Positions 52,689 to 60,567 of a stretch of DNA of 64,000 bases are shown here, piece by piece. The notes under the pieces are model-generated. The model had not been told where the DNA came from. It did not search any database and was given only the letters and a program-made list of their open reading frames with translations. Origin of the DNA: an uncultured Geobacteraceae bacterium (lineage in GTDB: Bacteria > Desulfobacterota > Desulfuromonadia > Geobacterales > Pseudopelobacteraceae); assembly GCA_903939115.1 (NCBI GenBank), contig CAJAFV010000086.1, forward strand, positions 1 to 64,000, given 5' to 3'. The position numbers and the translations under genes were made by a program. Numbering within the stretch: position 1 is the stretch's first letter; every line of letters starts with the position of its first letter.

Positions 52689-53762
52689 TCACACCTTCCC
52701 CTTCAGCTTGTAAACATACGCTAAAACCTCGGCAACAGCGGCATAGAGGGCTTCAGGGATCGGTTCGTTTTCCTTGACCTGATCATACAGCTCACGGGCC
52801 AGGAAGCGGTTTTCCACCAGGGTAATGCTGTGTTCTCGGGCGATTTTTTTGATCGCCTCCGCCATAATATCCATTCCTTTAGCAAGAACTATCGGCGCAA
52901 CCATCTTTTGCCGGTCATATTTAAGCGCTACGGCAAAGTGAGTCGGGTTGGTAATGACGACATCGGCCAGCGGGATGATTTTAGTCATTCGGCGGCGAGC
53001 CATCTGAAACTGCATCTTCTTAATTTTCCCTTTTACTTCCGGGTTCCCGTCTGATTCCTTGTGCTCGTCCTTGACCTCCTGCTTGGTCATTTTGAGCTTT
53101 TCCGTGTACTGCCATTTGACATACAGCATATCCAACAGGCCGAGAACAATCATGATGCCGCAAGCATGGGTGACGATCTTGAATGCGATGTGACCGACAA
53201 AGTTGAATATTGTCTGAATGTCCGCTTCAGCCAGAAAAGTGATATTCTGCATTTCGTCCCGAATAACGCCATAGGCGATCCAGCCGACTACCAACAGCTT
53301 GAGCAGCGACTTAAGCATCTCAACCAGGGCATCCTTATTAAAAAGTCTGCCGAAGCCGCTCAGTGGATTCAGTTTACTGAAGCTTATTTTCAGACGTGAT
53401 GTCTGAAATTCAAGCCTGCCGTTATCCTGAATAAGTTTGGAAACTACTGCCGTGGCTATGACTGTTATGACAAGCGGAGCAAGCAGCAGCACAATGGTCC
53501 CGAACAGCTTGAGGACGAGCACGTACAGGTTTGCTTCGTTCAACTGAAAGCTGTCCATCGTCGACAGGATTGCTGATGTACTCTGCTTGAGGCCGTCCAT
53601 CATGAAGCTGCCGAAAATATAAAGACTGACCATACCAGTGAGCAGAGTAAGTGATGACGTCAGCATCTGGCTCATCGGCGGCGGGCTGTCTTCCCGCGAC
53701 TTATCTAGCCGCTTACTGGTCGGTTGTTCGGTTTTTGAGTGTTTATCTGAGTCTTCCGCCGT
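52689..53762 (-). CDS. flhB: Flagellar export gate protein FlhB, apparently without a standard start codon
   Basis: The track starts at ATG 53675, but the conserved N-terminal FlhB segment (EDSDKHSKTEQPTSKRL, SREDSPPPMS) continues upstream in frame to 53762. There the codon aligned with the usual Met is ACG, preceded by CCT and then the TGA of fliR. I therefore place the start at 53762, giving 357 residues, the normal family length. Four transmembrane segments (about 30-210), a cytoplasmic helix and the autocleavage motif NPTH (ITNPTHFAVALKYD) are intact. FlhB switches substrate specificity of the flagellar export apparatus. ACG initiation with GGGGGA upstream, or readthrough of TGA from FliR, would both explain it. 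Confidence 0.88.
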   Translation of the reverse strand, partial: TAEDSDKHSKTEQPTSKRLDKSREDSPPPMSQMLTSSLTLLTGMVSLYIFGSFMMDGLKQSTSAILSTMDSFQLNEANLYVLVLKLFGTIVLLLAPLVITVIATAVVSKLIQDNGRLEFQTSRLKISFSKLNPLSGFGRLFNKDALVEMLKSLLKLLVVGWIAYGVIRDEMQNITFLAEADIQTIFNFVGHIAFKIVTHACGIMIVLGLLDMLYVKWQYTEKLKMTKQEVKDEHKESDGNPEVKGKIKKMQFQMARRRMTKIIPLADVVITNPTHFAVALKYDRQKMVAPIVLAKGMDIMAEAIKKIAREHSITLVENRFLARELYDQVKENEPIPEALYAAVAEVLAYVYKLKGKV

Positions 53763-53765
53763 AGG

Positions 53766-54560
53766 TCATCCCCCCTTTGCCATGAGCCGGAAGAGTGCGT
53801 TAACTTGAGCAGATAGTTGCCCGAAAGACACTTCCAGAACATGGAAAAATATAGTCAGCGTCATTCCCATAATCATCAAGCCGAGCCCGACGTTGAGCGG
53901 CAGACTGATCATGAAAATATTCATCTGTGGAAAAGCTCGCGCCATGATGCCCAGAGCTACCGTCGTGAGGAGAAGTGCCACCATAACCGGTGCGGCAAGG
54001 CGTATGCCGATGATAAAAACATCAGCCGTACGCATAACAAGAAAATTCACCAGTTCGCCGCTCATACGCCACCCGCCGAGCGGAATAACTTTGAAACTGT
54101 CCATAATTGCCCGGATAAACATATGGTGAATATTAAGTGAGAGGAACATCAGAGTCGCAAAGAGCGTCTGGACGACGGACATGATCTGGGTCTGCGTACC
54201 TCGCGAGGGGTCAATAATTGATGAGATGGTCAACCCCATCTGCATACCGATGATCTGGCCGCTGAATTCGACCGCCGCAAAAATTATCTGCGTTATGAAT
54301 GCCAGCGTCAGACCGATCATTACTTCACTTAATGCCAGCAAGGCAAGGCTGAAAGCATCAGGCGGCATCTGCGGCAGCGTAACGGAGAGCGCCGGGAAGC
54401 AGACGAGCGTTATCATGAGGACGATCAGTGCTTTAATACGAGTCGACAGAACTTTTCCGCCGAAAACCGGTAACGCGGCAAAAATCCCGGCCACACGGCT
54501 TAATACCAGCATAAAAAATATGACTTCACGGGGAGATGGAAAGGGGAGCAGCGGAAACAT
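53766..54560 (-). CDS. fliR: Flagellar export gate protein FliR
   Basis: The 264-residue inner-membrane protein has about six helices and family words VLSRVAGIFAALPVFGGKVLSTRIK, GLTLAFITQIIFAAVEFSGQIIGMQMG and LPLNVGLGLMIMGMTL. FliR forms the export gate with FliP and FliQ and contacts FlhB. Its TGA stop is in the same frame as FlhB, two codons before the FlhB-equivalent start, so a FliR-FlhB fusion (known in some bacteria) could arise by readthrough. It starts 6 bases after fliQ. Confidence 0.95.
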   Translation of the reverse strand: MFPLLPFPSPREVIFFMLVLSRVAGIFAALPVFGGKVLSTRIKALIVLMITLVCFPALSVTLPQMPPDAFSLALLALSEVMIGLTLAFITQIIFAAVEFSGQIIGMQMGLTISSIIDPSRGTQTQIMSVVQTLFATLMFLSLNIHHMFIRAIMDSFKVIPLGGWRMSGELVNFLVMRTADVFIIGIRLAAPVMVALLLTTVALGIMARAFPQMNIFMISLPLNVGLGLMIMGMTLTIFFHVLEVSFGQLSAQVNALFRLMAKGG

Positions 54561-54566
54561 CGAAGG

Positions 54567-54836
54567 CTAACGCCTCATGGTTGCAATAAAGGAGTAGATC
54601 TCTCGGGTAAAGTCGCTCATATAGCTCATCATCCAGGGGAAGAAAATGATCATGGCTACCATGACGGCGATGATTTTCGGGGCGAAGGCAAGCGTTGCTT
54701 CGTTAATAGAGGTAACCGCCTGAAAGACACTGATTATTAGGCCGACAATCAAGCTGGCAATAAGGAGCGGAGCGGCCAGCAACAAAGTGGCCTCAAAACT
54801 GCGTCGGGCGAGTTGTACAACTAATTCGGGAGTCAT
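54567..54836 (-). CDS. fliQ: Flagellar export gate protein FliQ
   Basis: The 89-residue protein has two transmembrane helices (FEATLLLAAPLLIASLIVGLIISVFQAV and IIAVMVAMIIFFPWMMSYM) with the conserved T-S-I-N-E-A-T-L loop between them. Length and order fliP-fliQ-fliR are standard. FliQ subunits wrap the FliP/FliR core of the export gate. Confidence 0.95.
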   Translation of the reverse strand: MTPELVVQLARRSFEATLLLAAPLLIASLIVGLIISVFQAVTSINEATLAFAPKIIAVMVAMIIFFPWMMSYMSDFTREIYSFIATMRR

Positions 54837-54847
54837 TAATAGTTCAC

Positions 54848-55636
54848 CTAACCAAAGCTTTTTACAAGTGAGCCGATGACCAGCCCCCAGCCATCGACTA
54901 GCACAAAGAGCAGAATTTTGAACGGCAGTGAAATCATAACCGGCGGCAGCATCATCATACCCATCGACATCAGGACTGAAGCCACTACCATATCAACGAC
55001 GATGAAGGGAATATAGATCAAAAATCCGATCTGAAATGCTGTGCGCAGCTCAGAAATCATGAACGCCGGAATGATGGTTAACGTCGGAATGTCTTCAGCA
55101 TTCTTTGGTCTCTGCAGCTTTGAAAGGCTCACAAAGAGCGCCAGATCTTTTTCGCGCGTCTGGGAAAGCATGAACGTGCGCACCGGCTTGACAGCCCGCT
55201 CCATAGCCTGCTCCTGGCTGATCAGTTGCGCCTTCCATGGCTGGTAGGCGTCCTTGTTGATCTGCTGCCAGACCGGCGTCATGATGAAGAAGGTCAAAAA
55301 CATCGATAACGCCAGAATAATCTGGTTTGAAGGCGCTGCCTGAGTACCCATCGCAGTACGCAGAAACGACAGCACCACCGAGATCCGGGTAAACGACGTG
55401 GTCATGATCAACAGACCGGGCGCAAGCGACATGATCGTCAACAGCAGGAAAATCTGCACCGTGACGGCAACATCATTCGGTTTAGTGGCGGACCCAACCC
55501 CGATACTCAGTGACGGAAACGGCATCGGTGCAGCATATGAGACGGCACATGCCAGCAGCAGGGCCGTCAGAGTGAAAATCACGGTACGTTTTGTGATCTG
55601 CCTGGTTGTCTTGTTGGTTGTTGTTTTGGTTGTCAT
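54848..55636 (-). CDS. fliP: Flagellar export gate protein FliP
   Basis: The 262-residue protein has a cleavable-type N-terminal segment with a Thr/Lys-rich leader (MTTKTTTNKTTRQITKR) before the hydrophobic stretch. The FliP core follows: LLTIMSLAPGLLIMTTSFTRISVVLSFLRTAMGTQ, PVWQQINKDAYQPW, and the helix pair YIPFIVVDMVVASVLMSMGMMMLPP. It forms the pentameric centre of the export gate. Its ATG overlaps the fliO stop by 4 bases. Confidence 0.95.
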   Translation of the reverse strand: MTTKTTTNKTTRQITKRTVIFTLTALLLACAVSYAAPMPFPSLSIGVGSATKPNDVAVTVQIFLLLTIMSLAPGLLIMTTSFTRISVVLSFLRTAMGTQAAPSNQIILALSMFLTFFIMTPVWQQINKDAYQPWKAQLISQEQAMERAVKPVRTFMLSQTREKDLALFVSLSKLQRPKNAEDIPTLTIIPAFMISELRTAFQIGFLIYIPFIVVDMVVASVLMSMGMMMLPPVMISLPFKILLFVLVDGWGLVIGSLVKSFG

Positions 55637-56052
55637 GATGTCTGTCTCATGCGTGTCAGCAATGTGGCAAAACTGCTTTGCTCCGGCTTCTCTTCAATAA
55701 TTTCAATCTCTTCCAGCATATCAATCTGCTTGATAAGAGCCAGTCCGCTATCGCTGCTGGAGAGCAGCAGGTACTCACCGCCGACTTCAACCAGCAGCAG
55801 TGCCTTCTTCGGCCCGAAATAGCGCGTTTCTATGAGGCGGATATGCTTTGGCAGAAGCTGTTGGCCAATAGGCAAACCTTTCATCAGTTTGCCGGAAAAA
55901 TGCCAGGTAACGAGAATCAGGCCGACGACAAGAGCCAGGGCTGCAATCATTTGCAGAAAACTCGCCAAGAAGCTGAATTCCGGCCCGGTGCTCTCGGCGG
56001 CTGACACTATGGAAGGGAGGAAGAGAAGAAGTGCGGAGGCCGCACGTTTCAC
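55633..56052 (-). CDS. fliO: Flagellar biosynthesis protein FliO
   Basis: The 139-residue protein starts with GTG overlapping the fliN stop (GTGA). It has a signal-like segment, one strong transmembrane helix (FLQMIAALALVVGLILVTWHFSG) and a C-terminal cytoplasmic domain (IRLIETRYFGPKKALLLVEVGGEYLLLSSS) typical of FliO. FliO helps assemble the FliP ring. Low sequence conservation is normal for this family; position between fliN and fliP supports it. Confidence 0.9.
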   Translation of the reverse strand: MKRAASALLLFLPSIVSAAESTGPEFSFLASFLQMIAALALVVGLILVTWHFSGKLMKGLPIGQQLLPKHIRLIETRYFGPKKALLLVEVGGEYLLLSSSDSGLALIKQIDMLEEIEIIEEKPEQSSFATLLTRMRQTS

Positions 56053-56345
56053 AGAATTTTCTCCACCCGCTCATTTGGAGAAACGATATCGACAAGCCGG
56101 ACACCGAACTTTTCATTGACAACAACCGCTTCCCCGCGAGCCACCAGTTTTGAATTGACAAAAATATCCAGCGGTTCGCCAGCCAGTTTGGTTAATTCGA
56201 CCACTGCACCCTGGTTTAACTGCAGAATATCCTTCACCAGCAGTTTGGTTCTCCCCAGTTCCACCGTTACCTGCAGCGGAATATCGAGGATAAAGTCGAG
56301 ATTCTTCCTGTCAAGCGCTTCGTTTGCTTCAGGCGTATCACTCAC
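56049..56345 (-). CDS. fliN: Flagellar C-ring protein FliN
   Basis: The 98-residue protein starts with GTG overlapping the fliM stop. Nearly all of it is the SpoA domain (IPLQVTVELGRTKLLVKDILQLNQGAVVEL, DIFVNSKLVARGEAVVVNEKFGVRLVDI). This short form lacks an N-terminal extension. FliN makes the base of the C-ring and interacts with the export ATPase complex and the switch. Confidence 0.95.
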   Translation of the reverse strand: MSDTPEANEALDRKNLDFILDIPLQVTVELGRTKLLVKDILQLNQGAVVELTKLAGEPLDIFVNSKLVARGEAVVVNEKFGVRLVDIVSPNERVEKIL

Positions 56346-57334
56346 TGCTGCCCCCTATTGCTGCAAATCTTACTGATCTGAATCGCTTTGTTGCCATGCC
56401 TGATACCCGGTATGCCGAAATATTTTGGTACTCCCTCGACTTTGACTAACATTTCGCTCGAACAGGCTTTATCAAGCATGATGGTATCTCCCGGAGCGAG
56501 ATCGAGCAGTTCACGCAGAGTAATAAGGGCGTTTCCCATTTCGACGGTAGTTTCCATTGGCGCTTCCATTATTTCCGAAGAAAGCCGGAATGACCAGAGC
56601 GGGTCGACCGCCATCAGATCAAACTGCATCCCGGTTTTGAGCTTATCCCGAATCGGATCGATGGTCATGTACGGCACTGCAAACATCATATTGCCGGAGA
56701 TATCATCAATCTGAAACTTGAGAGTCATGGTTACGATCTGGTATTCAGGTGGAACAATATTAAGCAGGCGCGGATTCGTTTCCATACGAAGCAGGGTCAT
56801 ATGCGTGTAGCAGAGCGGCGCCCAGGCTTTTTCGAAATCCTGCAGGACGTCAAGGACAATCTTTTCCATTAATCTCAACTCAATCGAGGTAAACATACGA
56901 TTTGCGATGGGCACTTTTGCGCTGCCAGTCCCGCCAAGCAGACTGTCAACCAGAGAGAGGACCAGGGTATTGTCAAAGGAGATCAGTGCGGCCCCCTTGA
57001 GAGGCTCAATCTTGAAAATCCCCATACAGACCGGTGTCGCCAAAGTCTGGAGGAAATCATCGAATTTGTAGGCGCGGGCGCCGACTTTTTTTATTTCAAC
57101 TGATTTGCGCAGGCGGTTGGAGAGATTGACACGGTTGGAACGGATAAAACCGTCATAAATAATATCTAAATTCGGGACTGAGCCCTTTAGGGCATCCGAG
57201 TTGGTCAGGTCATATGGTACGACAGCACCCTCTGCCTTTGAGAGTTCCTTCTCGGGTTCAATTCGACCTTCAAATACCGCATTAAGGAGTGCCTCTATCT
57301 CCGCTTTTGAAAGAATCTTTTCCATTGCAGCCAC
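56342..57334 (-). CDS. fliM: Flagellar motor switch protein FliM
   Basis: The 330-residue C-ring protein has the N-terminal peptide ILSKAEIEALLNAV, which resembles the LSQDEIDALL motif that in other FliM proteins binds CheY-P. The middle CheC-like domain (GIFKIEPLKGAALISFDNTLVLSLVDSLLGG) and the C-terminal SpoA domain (MGNALITLRELLDLAPGDTIMLD) follow. The start is taken as GTG 57334, with AGGA 6 bases upstream; ATG 57325 is the alternative. It begins 8 bases after fliL. Confidence 0.95.
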   Translation of the reverse strand: MAAMEKILSKAEIEALLNAVFEGRIEPEKELSKAEGAVVPYDLTNSDALKGSVPNLDIIYDGFIRSNRVNLSNRLRKSVEIKKVGARAYKFDDFLQTLATPVCMGIFKIEPLKGAALISFDNTLVLSLVDSLLGGTGSAKVPIANRMFTSIELRLMEKIVLDVLQDFEKAWAPLCYTHMTLLRMETNPRLLNIVPPEYQIVTMTLKFQIDDISGNMMFAVPYMTIDPIRDKLKTGMQFDLMAVDPLWSFRLSSEIMEAPMETTVEMGNALITLRELLDLAPGDTIMLDKACSSEMLVKVEGVPKYFGIPGIRHGNKAIQISKICSNRGQQ

Positions 57335-57342
57335 TTAGGTTC

Positions 57343-57912
57343 CTATTGAACCACGAAATCGGTGAAATATACCTTGGAAATCTTGCCAGGTGGTATGTTC
57401 TTGTTTATTGCCGCCAGAATTTCATCCTTGAGCGTATTTTTCCCCTGAACGTCTTGAATATCCTGAAGAGTTTTCGCACTGAGTAAAATCAGCACAGCAT
57501 CACGGATCGGAGCCAGGCGCGCCTCTATCTCTGTTTTTATCGCCGGTCCAACCATCTCCAGCTCAATTTTCACCTTGAGATAACGCAGTTCCTGGCCGTC
57601 ATAAATATTAACAATAAACGGTTCCAAAGGAAAAATGTTTGCAGCCGGACCAGCGGCGGCGCCGGCAGCCGGAGCACCATGTCCACCTGCAGCCGGTGCA
57701 GTCGCAGCGGGCGCGGCGGCCCCGTGTCCACCTTCAGCTTGAGCGGTTTCACCCTCTTTTTTGGTCTTTTTATCCCCTTTGCCAAGCATCATGAAGGCAA
57801 CAAGGCCGAGAATCAGGGCAACGGCTACAGCAGCACCGATAATGATAAGCTTCTTTTTTTTGCCACCGTCTTCTGCAGCTTCTACAGCGGGAGCCTGTTC
57901 TTCTTTGGCCAT
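57343..57912 (-). CDS. fliL: Flagellar basal body protein FliL
   Basis: The 189-residue protein has one transmembrane helix at about 23-43 (LIIIGAAVAVALILGLVAFMML) and a low-complexity Gly/Ala/His/Pro linker (about 60-92). The FliL periplasmic domain follows (FPLEPFIVNIYDGQELRYLKVKIELE). FliL rings surround stator units and raise motor torque. GGAGG lies before the ATG. Confidence 0.93.
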   Translation of the reverse strand: MAKEEQAPAVEAAEDGGKKKKLIIIGAAVAVALILGLVAFMMLGKGDKKTKKEGETAQAEGGHGAAAPAATAPAAGGHGAPAAGAAAGPAANIFPLEPFIVNIYDGQELRYLKVKIELEMVGPAIKTEIEARLAPIRDAVLILLSAKTLQDIQDVQGKNTLKDEILAAINKNIPPGKISKVYFTDFVVQ

Positions 57913-58007
57913 GGATTTCCTCCGCGAATGGATAATGAATTCAATGGATTAATAATCAACGCATTATGTAAAACGAATCCACTGTTTTTGCAACTATTTA
58001 AACGTGA

Positions 58008-58043
58008 CGGAGGCGCATTCCTGATTATCGGACTACGCCTCCG
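58008..58043 (-). terminator. Hairpin between flgE and fliL
   Basis: CGGAGGCG (58008-58015) pairs exactly with CGCCTCCG (58036-58043) around a 20-base loop, about 25 bases after the flgE stop on the minus strand. There is no T-run, so it is likely a partial terminator or processing site that lowers expression of the export genes relative to the hook gene. Confidence 0.4.
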
Positions 58044-58068
58044 CCCTTACCGCTTGTCTACATCCAGA

Positions 58069-59388
58069 TTACCGTTTGAGGGCCAAAGCCTCCTGAGTCA
58101 TTTCGTCAGCTGTTGTGATGGTCTTTGAGTTGGCTGAATACGCCCGTTGGGTCAGGATCATACTGACCATCTGACTGGCCATGTCGACGTTGCTCTGCTC
58201 GAGTGAGTTGGTGTAGATCCTTTCGCTAATGCCATTCGGAGCATTGGCTGCCAAAGTGAACGGTATTGCAGTGACGCCGGAAGTGGCTGTCGGCCTGAAA
58301 AGCGTACCGCCCGCTTTTTCCAGACCGTTCGGATTGATAACCGTCATAATGGCCAGCCGCTGTACGGTGGCTGCGTTGGCAGCCGTTGCTGGAACTCCAA
58401 CCTGCCCGGAAAGATTGTAGTAGTTTAAGGTGATGCCGTCTTTGCCGATGTAGGTAATCAGACCGCTCGGATCAATGCTGGTGATCTTGCTGAACGCCAA
58501 ACCTTGAGCCGCTGCTAATTGGGCTTTGGCTGCCGGGACAGGTTCTGCCGTCGTATATGCCGTGTTAAGACCTGTTTTAAAGGCGGCAAATAGCCCAGAT
58601 GCTCCTGTAGCTGCTCCGGGTGATGTTGTAAATGAAGAGCTGTTCGTCAACGCATAAAGCGCTGTGAATGCTGCCTGCGCTGCTGCAGTATTGGCAGGGC
58701 TCGACGTGGTGACCGCAAGATCCGCAGCCGTTTTAGCTGTAAGGGCGGCTGCAGCGATTGCATCAGCTGCAGCTTTCTCAGCAGCTGTAGCTGCAACGAC
58801 CGCAGGCGGACCGACCGCTGGGGCTATCACTTTGACAGCAGCTGCAAAAGCAATGGCAGCAGTGTTTTGTGCTACAGCCTGAGCTTGTACGACAAGATCC
58901 GTTGCAGGGACGGCAGCGGCGACGGCAGTATTGGCGGTCGCAATAGCTGCCGCATTGTCGTTGAATTTAATCGGATTCCCCTGGGTATCGAGTACCTGAT
59001 AGGTGTCCGGATTTACCAGATTTAACTTGTCATCCAAACGGAAGGCTCCGGCCCGTGTCAACATACAGCCATTCTGGTTAACCGGTGCTGTTGCATTGGG
59101 ATCCATAACGGCAAAAAAACTACCACCTTGAATAGCCAGGTCGGTCACGCTCTCGGTGAGGGCAAACGACCCCTGCCCGTAAATAGTATCAACCTGTTGA
59201 ATTTGAGTACCACGACCAATTTGTGCACTGCCGTTGATGTTTGTGGAAAGTATGTCTGAAAAGATCATACGGCTGCTTTTAAAGCCAATCGAGTTGACGT
59301 TTGAAAGGTTGTCGCCGATGACGTTGATGCCTTCAGCGTTGGCCAAAAGGCCGCTGACGCCGGTAAATAATGCAGATGTAACGCTCAT
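58069..59388 (-). CDS. flgE: Flagellar hook protein FlgE with long Ala-rich middle region
   Basis: The start at 59388 (MSVTSALFTGVSGLLANAEG) has GGAGG 7 bases upstream; the track's 59442 start is too long. The 439-residue protein keeps the N-terminal hook/rod domain (IGDNLSNVNSIGFKSSRMIF) and the C-terminal one (LEQSNVDMASQMVSMILTQRAYSANSKTITTADEM). Between them, at about residues 146-295, is a stretch dominated by Ala, Thr and Val (AEKAAADAIAAAALTAKTAA). This replaces the usual beta-rich D2/D3 hook domains. Hook subunits polymerise into the universal joint. Confidence 0.9.
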   Translation of the reverse strand: MSVTSALFTGVSGLLANAEGINVIGDNLSNVNSIGFKSSRMIFSDILSTNINGSAQIGRGTQIQQVDTIYGQGSFALTESVTDLAIQGGSFFAVMDPNATAPVNQNGCMLTRAGAFRLDDKLNLVNPDTYQVLDTQGNPIKFNDNAAAIATANTAVAAAVPATDLVVQAQAVAQNTAAIAFAAAVKVIAPAVGPPAVVAATAAEKAAADAIAAAALTAKTAADLAVTTSSPANTAAAQAAFTALYALTNSSSFTTSPGAATGASGLFAAFKTGLNTAYTTAEPVPAAKAQLAAAQGLAFSKITSIDPSGLITYIGKDGITLNYYNLSGQVGVPATAANAATVQRLAIMTVINPNGLEKAGGTLFRPTATSGVTAIPFTLAANAPNGISERIYTNSLEQSNVDMASQMVSMILTQRAYSANSKTITTADEMTQEALALKR

Positions 59389-59493
59389 GGTGTTGCCTCC
59401 ATTGTTTGTGTGAGAGAGTTTATGGTGCGTAAAACGCGTCAATCGATCGGCGTTTCGAGGGCTTCCTCTCGGAGGACCGGCCCTGCTTCTGGT

Positions 59494-59880
59494 TTAAATC
59501 ACTACCGCTGAATCTATGTTCGTAAAAACGTTGCCCTTCATTTGTGCCCGGTCCATAGCGGTCACCACGGTCCGGTTTTTAATGCTGACTACCAGTGCTG
59601 AATCTCCCATCATAACCAGTGATTCCTTCCCACCTTTCTGGGCGACACTGTTGACGGCCCCTTCAAGGTTGGCAAGGTCGCTGGCAGAGAGGGTTATGTT
59701 GCGCGCCCTAAGTCTGTCCTGGGCATGTTGCGAAAACTTCACTCCCTGCGCCGGCAGTTTTTCGTCCAGGACTCTGGCAAATGCGGAGTTCTCTGGTCTG
59801 CCTGTTACCGGTTTTTGCGGTTGCGGTCGATCGATCCTGCCCGGCTGAACCGGATTTGGCATAAAAATCTGATCTATCAT
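59494..59880 (-). CDS. Flagellar operon protein (TIGR02530 type)
   Basis: The 128-residue cytoplasmic protein shows FARVLDEKLPAQGVKFSQHAQDRLRARNITLSASDLANLEGAV, typical of the short protein found between flgD and flgE in many flagellar operons. It has no signal peptide, and the N-terminal 35 residues are Pro/Gln-rich and probably disordered. The role is not established. Six bases separate it from the flgD stop. Confidence 0.85.
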   Translation of the reverse strand: MIDQIFMPNPVQPGRIDRPQPQKPVTGRPENSAFARVLDEKLPAQGVKFSQHAQDRLRARNITLSASDLANLEGAVNSVAQKGGKESLVMMGDSALVVSIKNRTVVTAMDRAQMKGNVFTNIDSAVVI

Positions 59881-59886
59881 AGATTG

Positions 59887-60549
59887 TTACACCCCCTTGA
59901 CGCTGATGACATCGGTCAGCGATACGATAGTGCCGCCAATGTTCAGCTTCGGAGTACTGCCCGCAAGGTTGACACCATCGATCCTTCCTGTGGTGTACGT
60001 GGTTGCCGGCAGTGAAATGCCGGTTGCCGAAGCAGCTTTAACGGAAAACGTGTAAGCCCCTGCGGGAAGTAATGCGCCACTGTTGTCGCGACCATCCCAG
60101 AGGATGTTGTTATCGCCCACCTTGGATGCTCCCAGATCAGTTGTTTTTACAGTCACTCCAGCGCTGTTAACTATTGATATTTGCGTTGATGCAGAAGGAA
60201 TAGACAAGTTGAACATCAGGGAAGAGGGAGCGGTGCCATCAAAGGTTGCAACGTTTCCGTTTGCTTTGACATCTTTACCAATGAACGAAAGTGCTGTCAG
60301 GCTGATGGAATTGTTCTGAGCTGACAACAAATCCTTAAGCGCTGTGTTGCTGTTATACGACTGCTCAACCAGAGACAGCTGTGAGAGCTGATCCAGCATG
60401 GCACTCGGGTCTTGCGGTTTCAACGGATCCTGGTACTGCAGCTGGGCGATAAAAAGCTTCATAAAGTCATCCTTGTTCATTCCCAGAGATTTCTTCATGG
60501 CTGCTGCCGTTGCCGTTGTATCAGTGGTTCCTGTTACGGTACTTACCAT
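59887..60549 (-). CDS. flgD: Flagellar hook capping protein FlgD
   Basis: The 220-residue protein has the conserved N-terminal export and cap segment (LGMNKDDFMKLFIAQLQYQDPLKPQDPSAMLDQLSQLSLVEQ). The C-terminal FlgD Ig-like/tudor domain (ILWDGRDNSGALLPAGAYTFSVKA) follows. It caps the growing hook so that FlgE can be added. AGGTGAG precedes the ATG. Confidence 0.95.
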   Translation of the reverse strand: MVSTVTGTTDTTATAAAMKKSLGMNKDDFMKLFIAQLQYQDPLKPQDPSAMLDQLSQLSLVEQSYNSNTALKDLLSAQNNSISLTALSFIGKDVKANGNVATFDGTAPSSLMFNLSIPSASTQISIVNSAGVTVKTTDLGASKVGDNNILWDGRDNSGALLPAGAYTFSVKAASATGISLPATTYTTGRIDGVNLAGSTPKLNIGGTIVSLTDVISVKGV

Positions 60550-60567
60550 TATATTCTCACCTCACTT

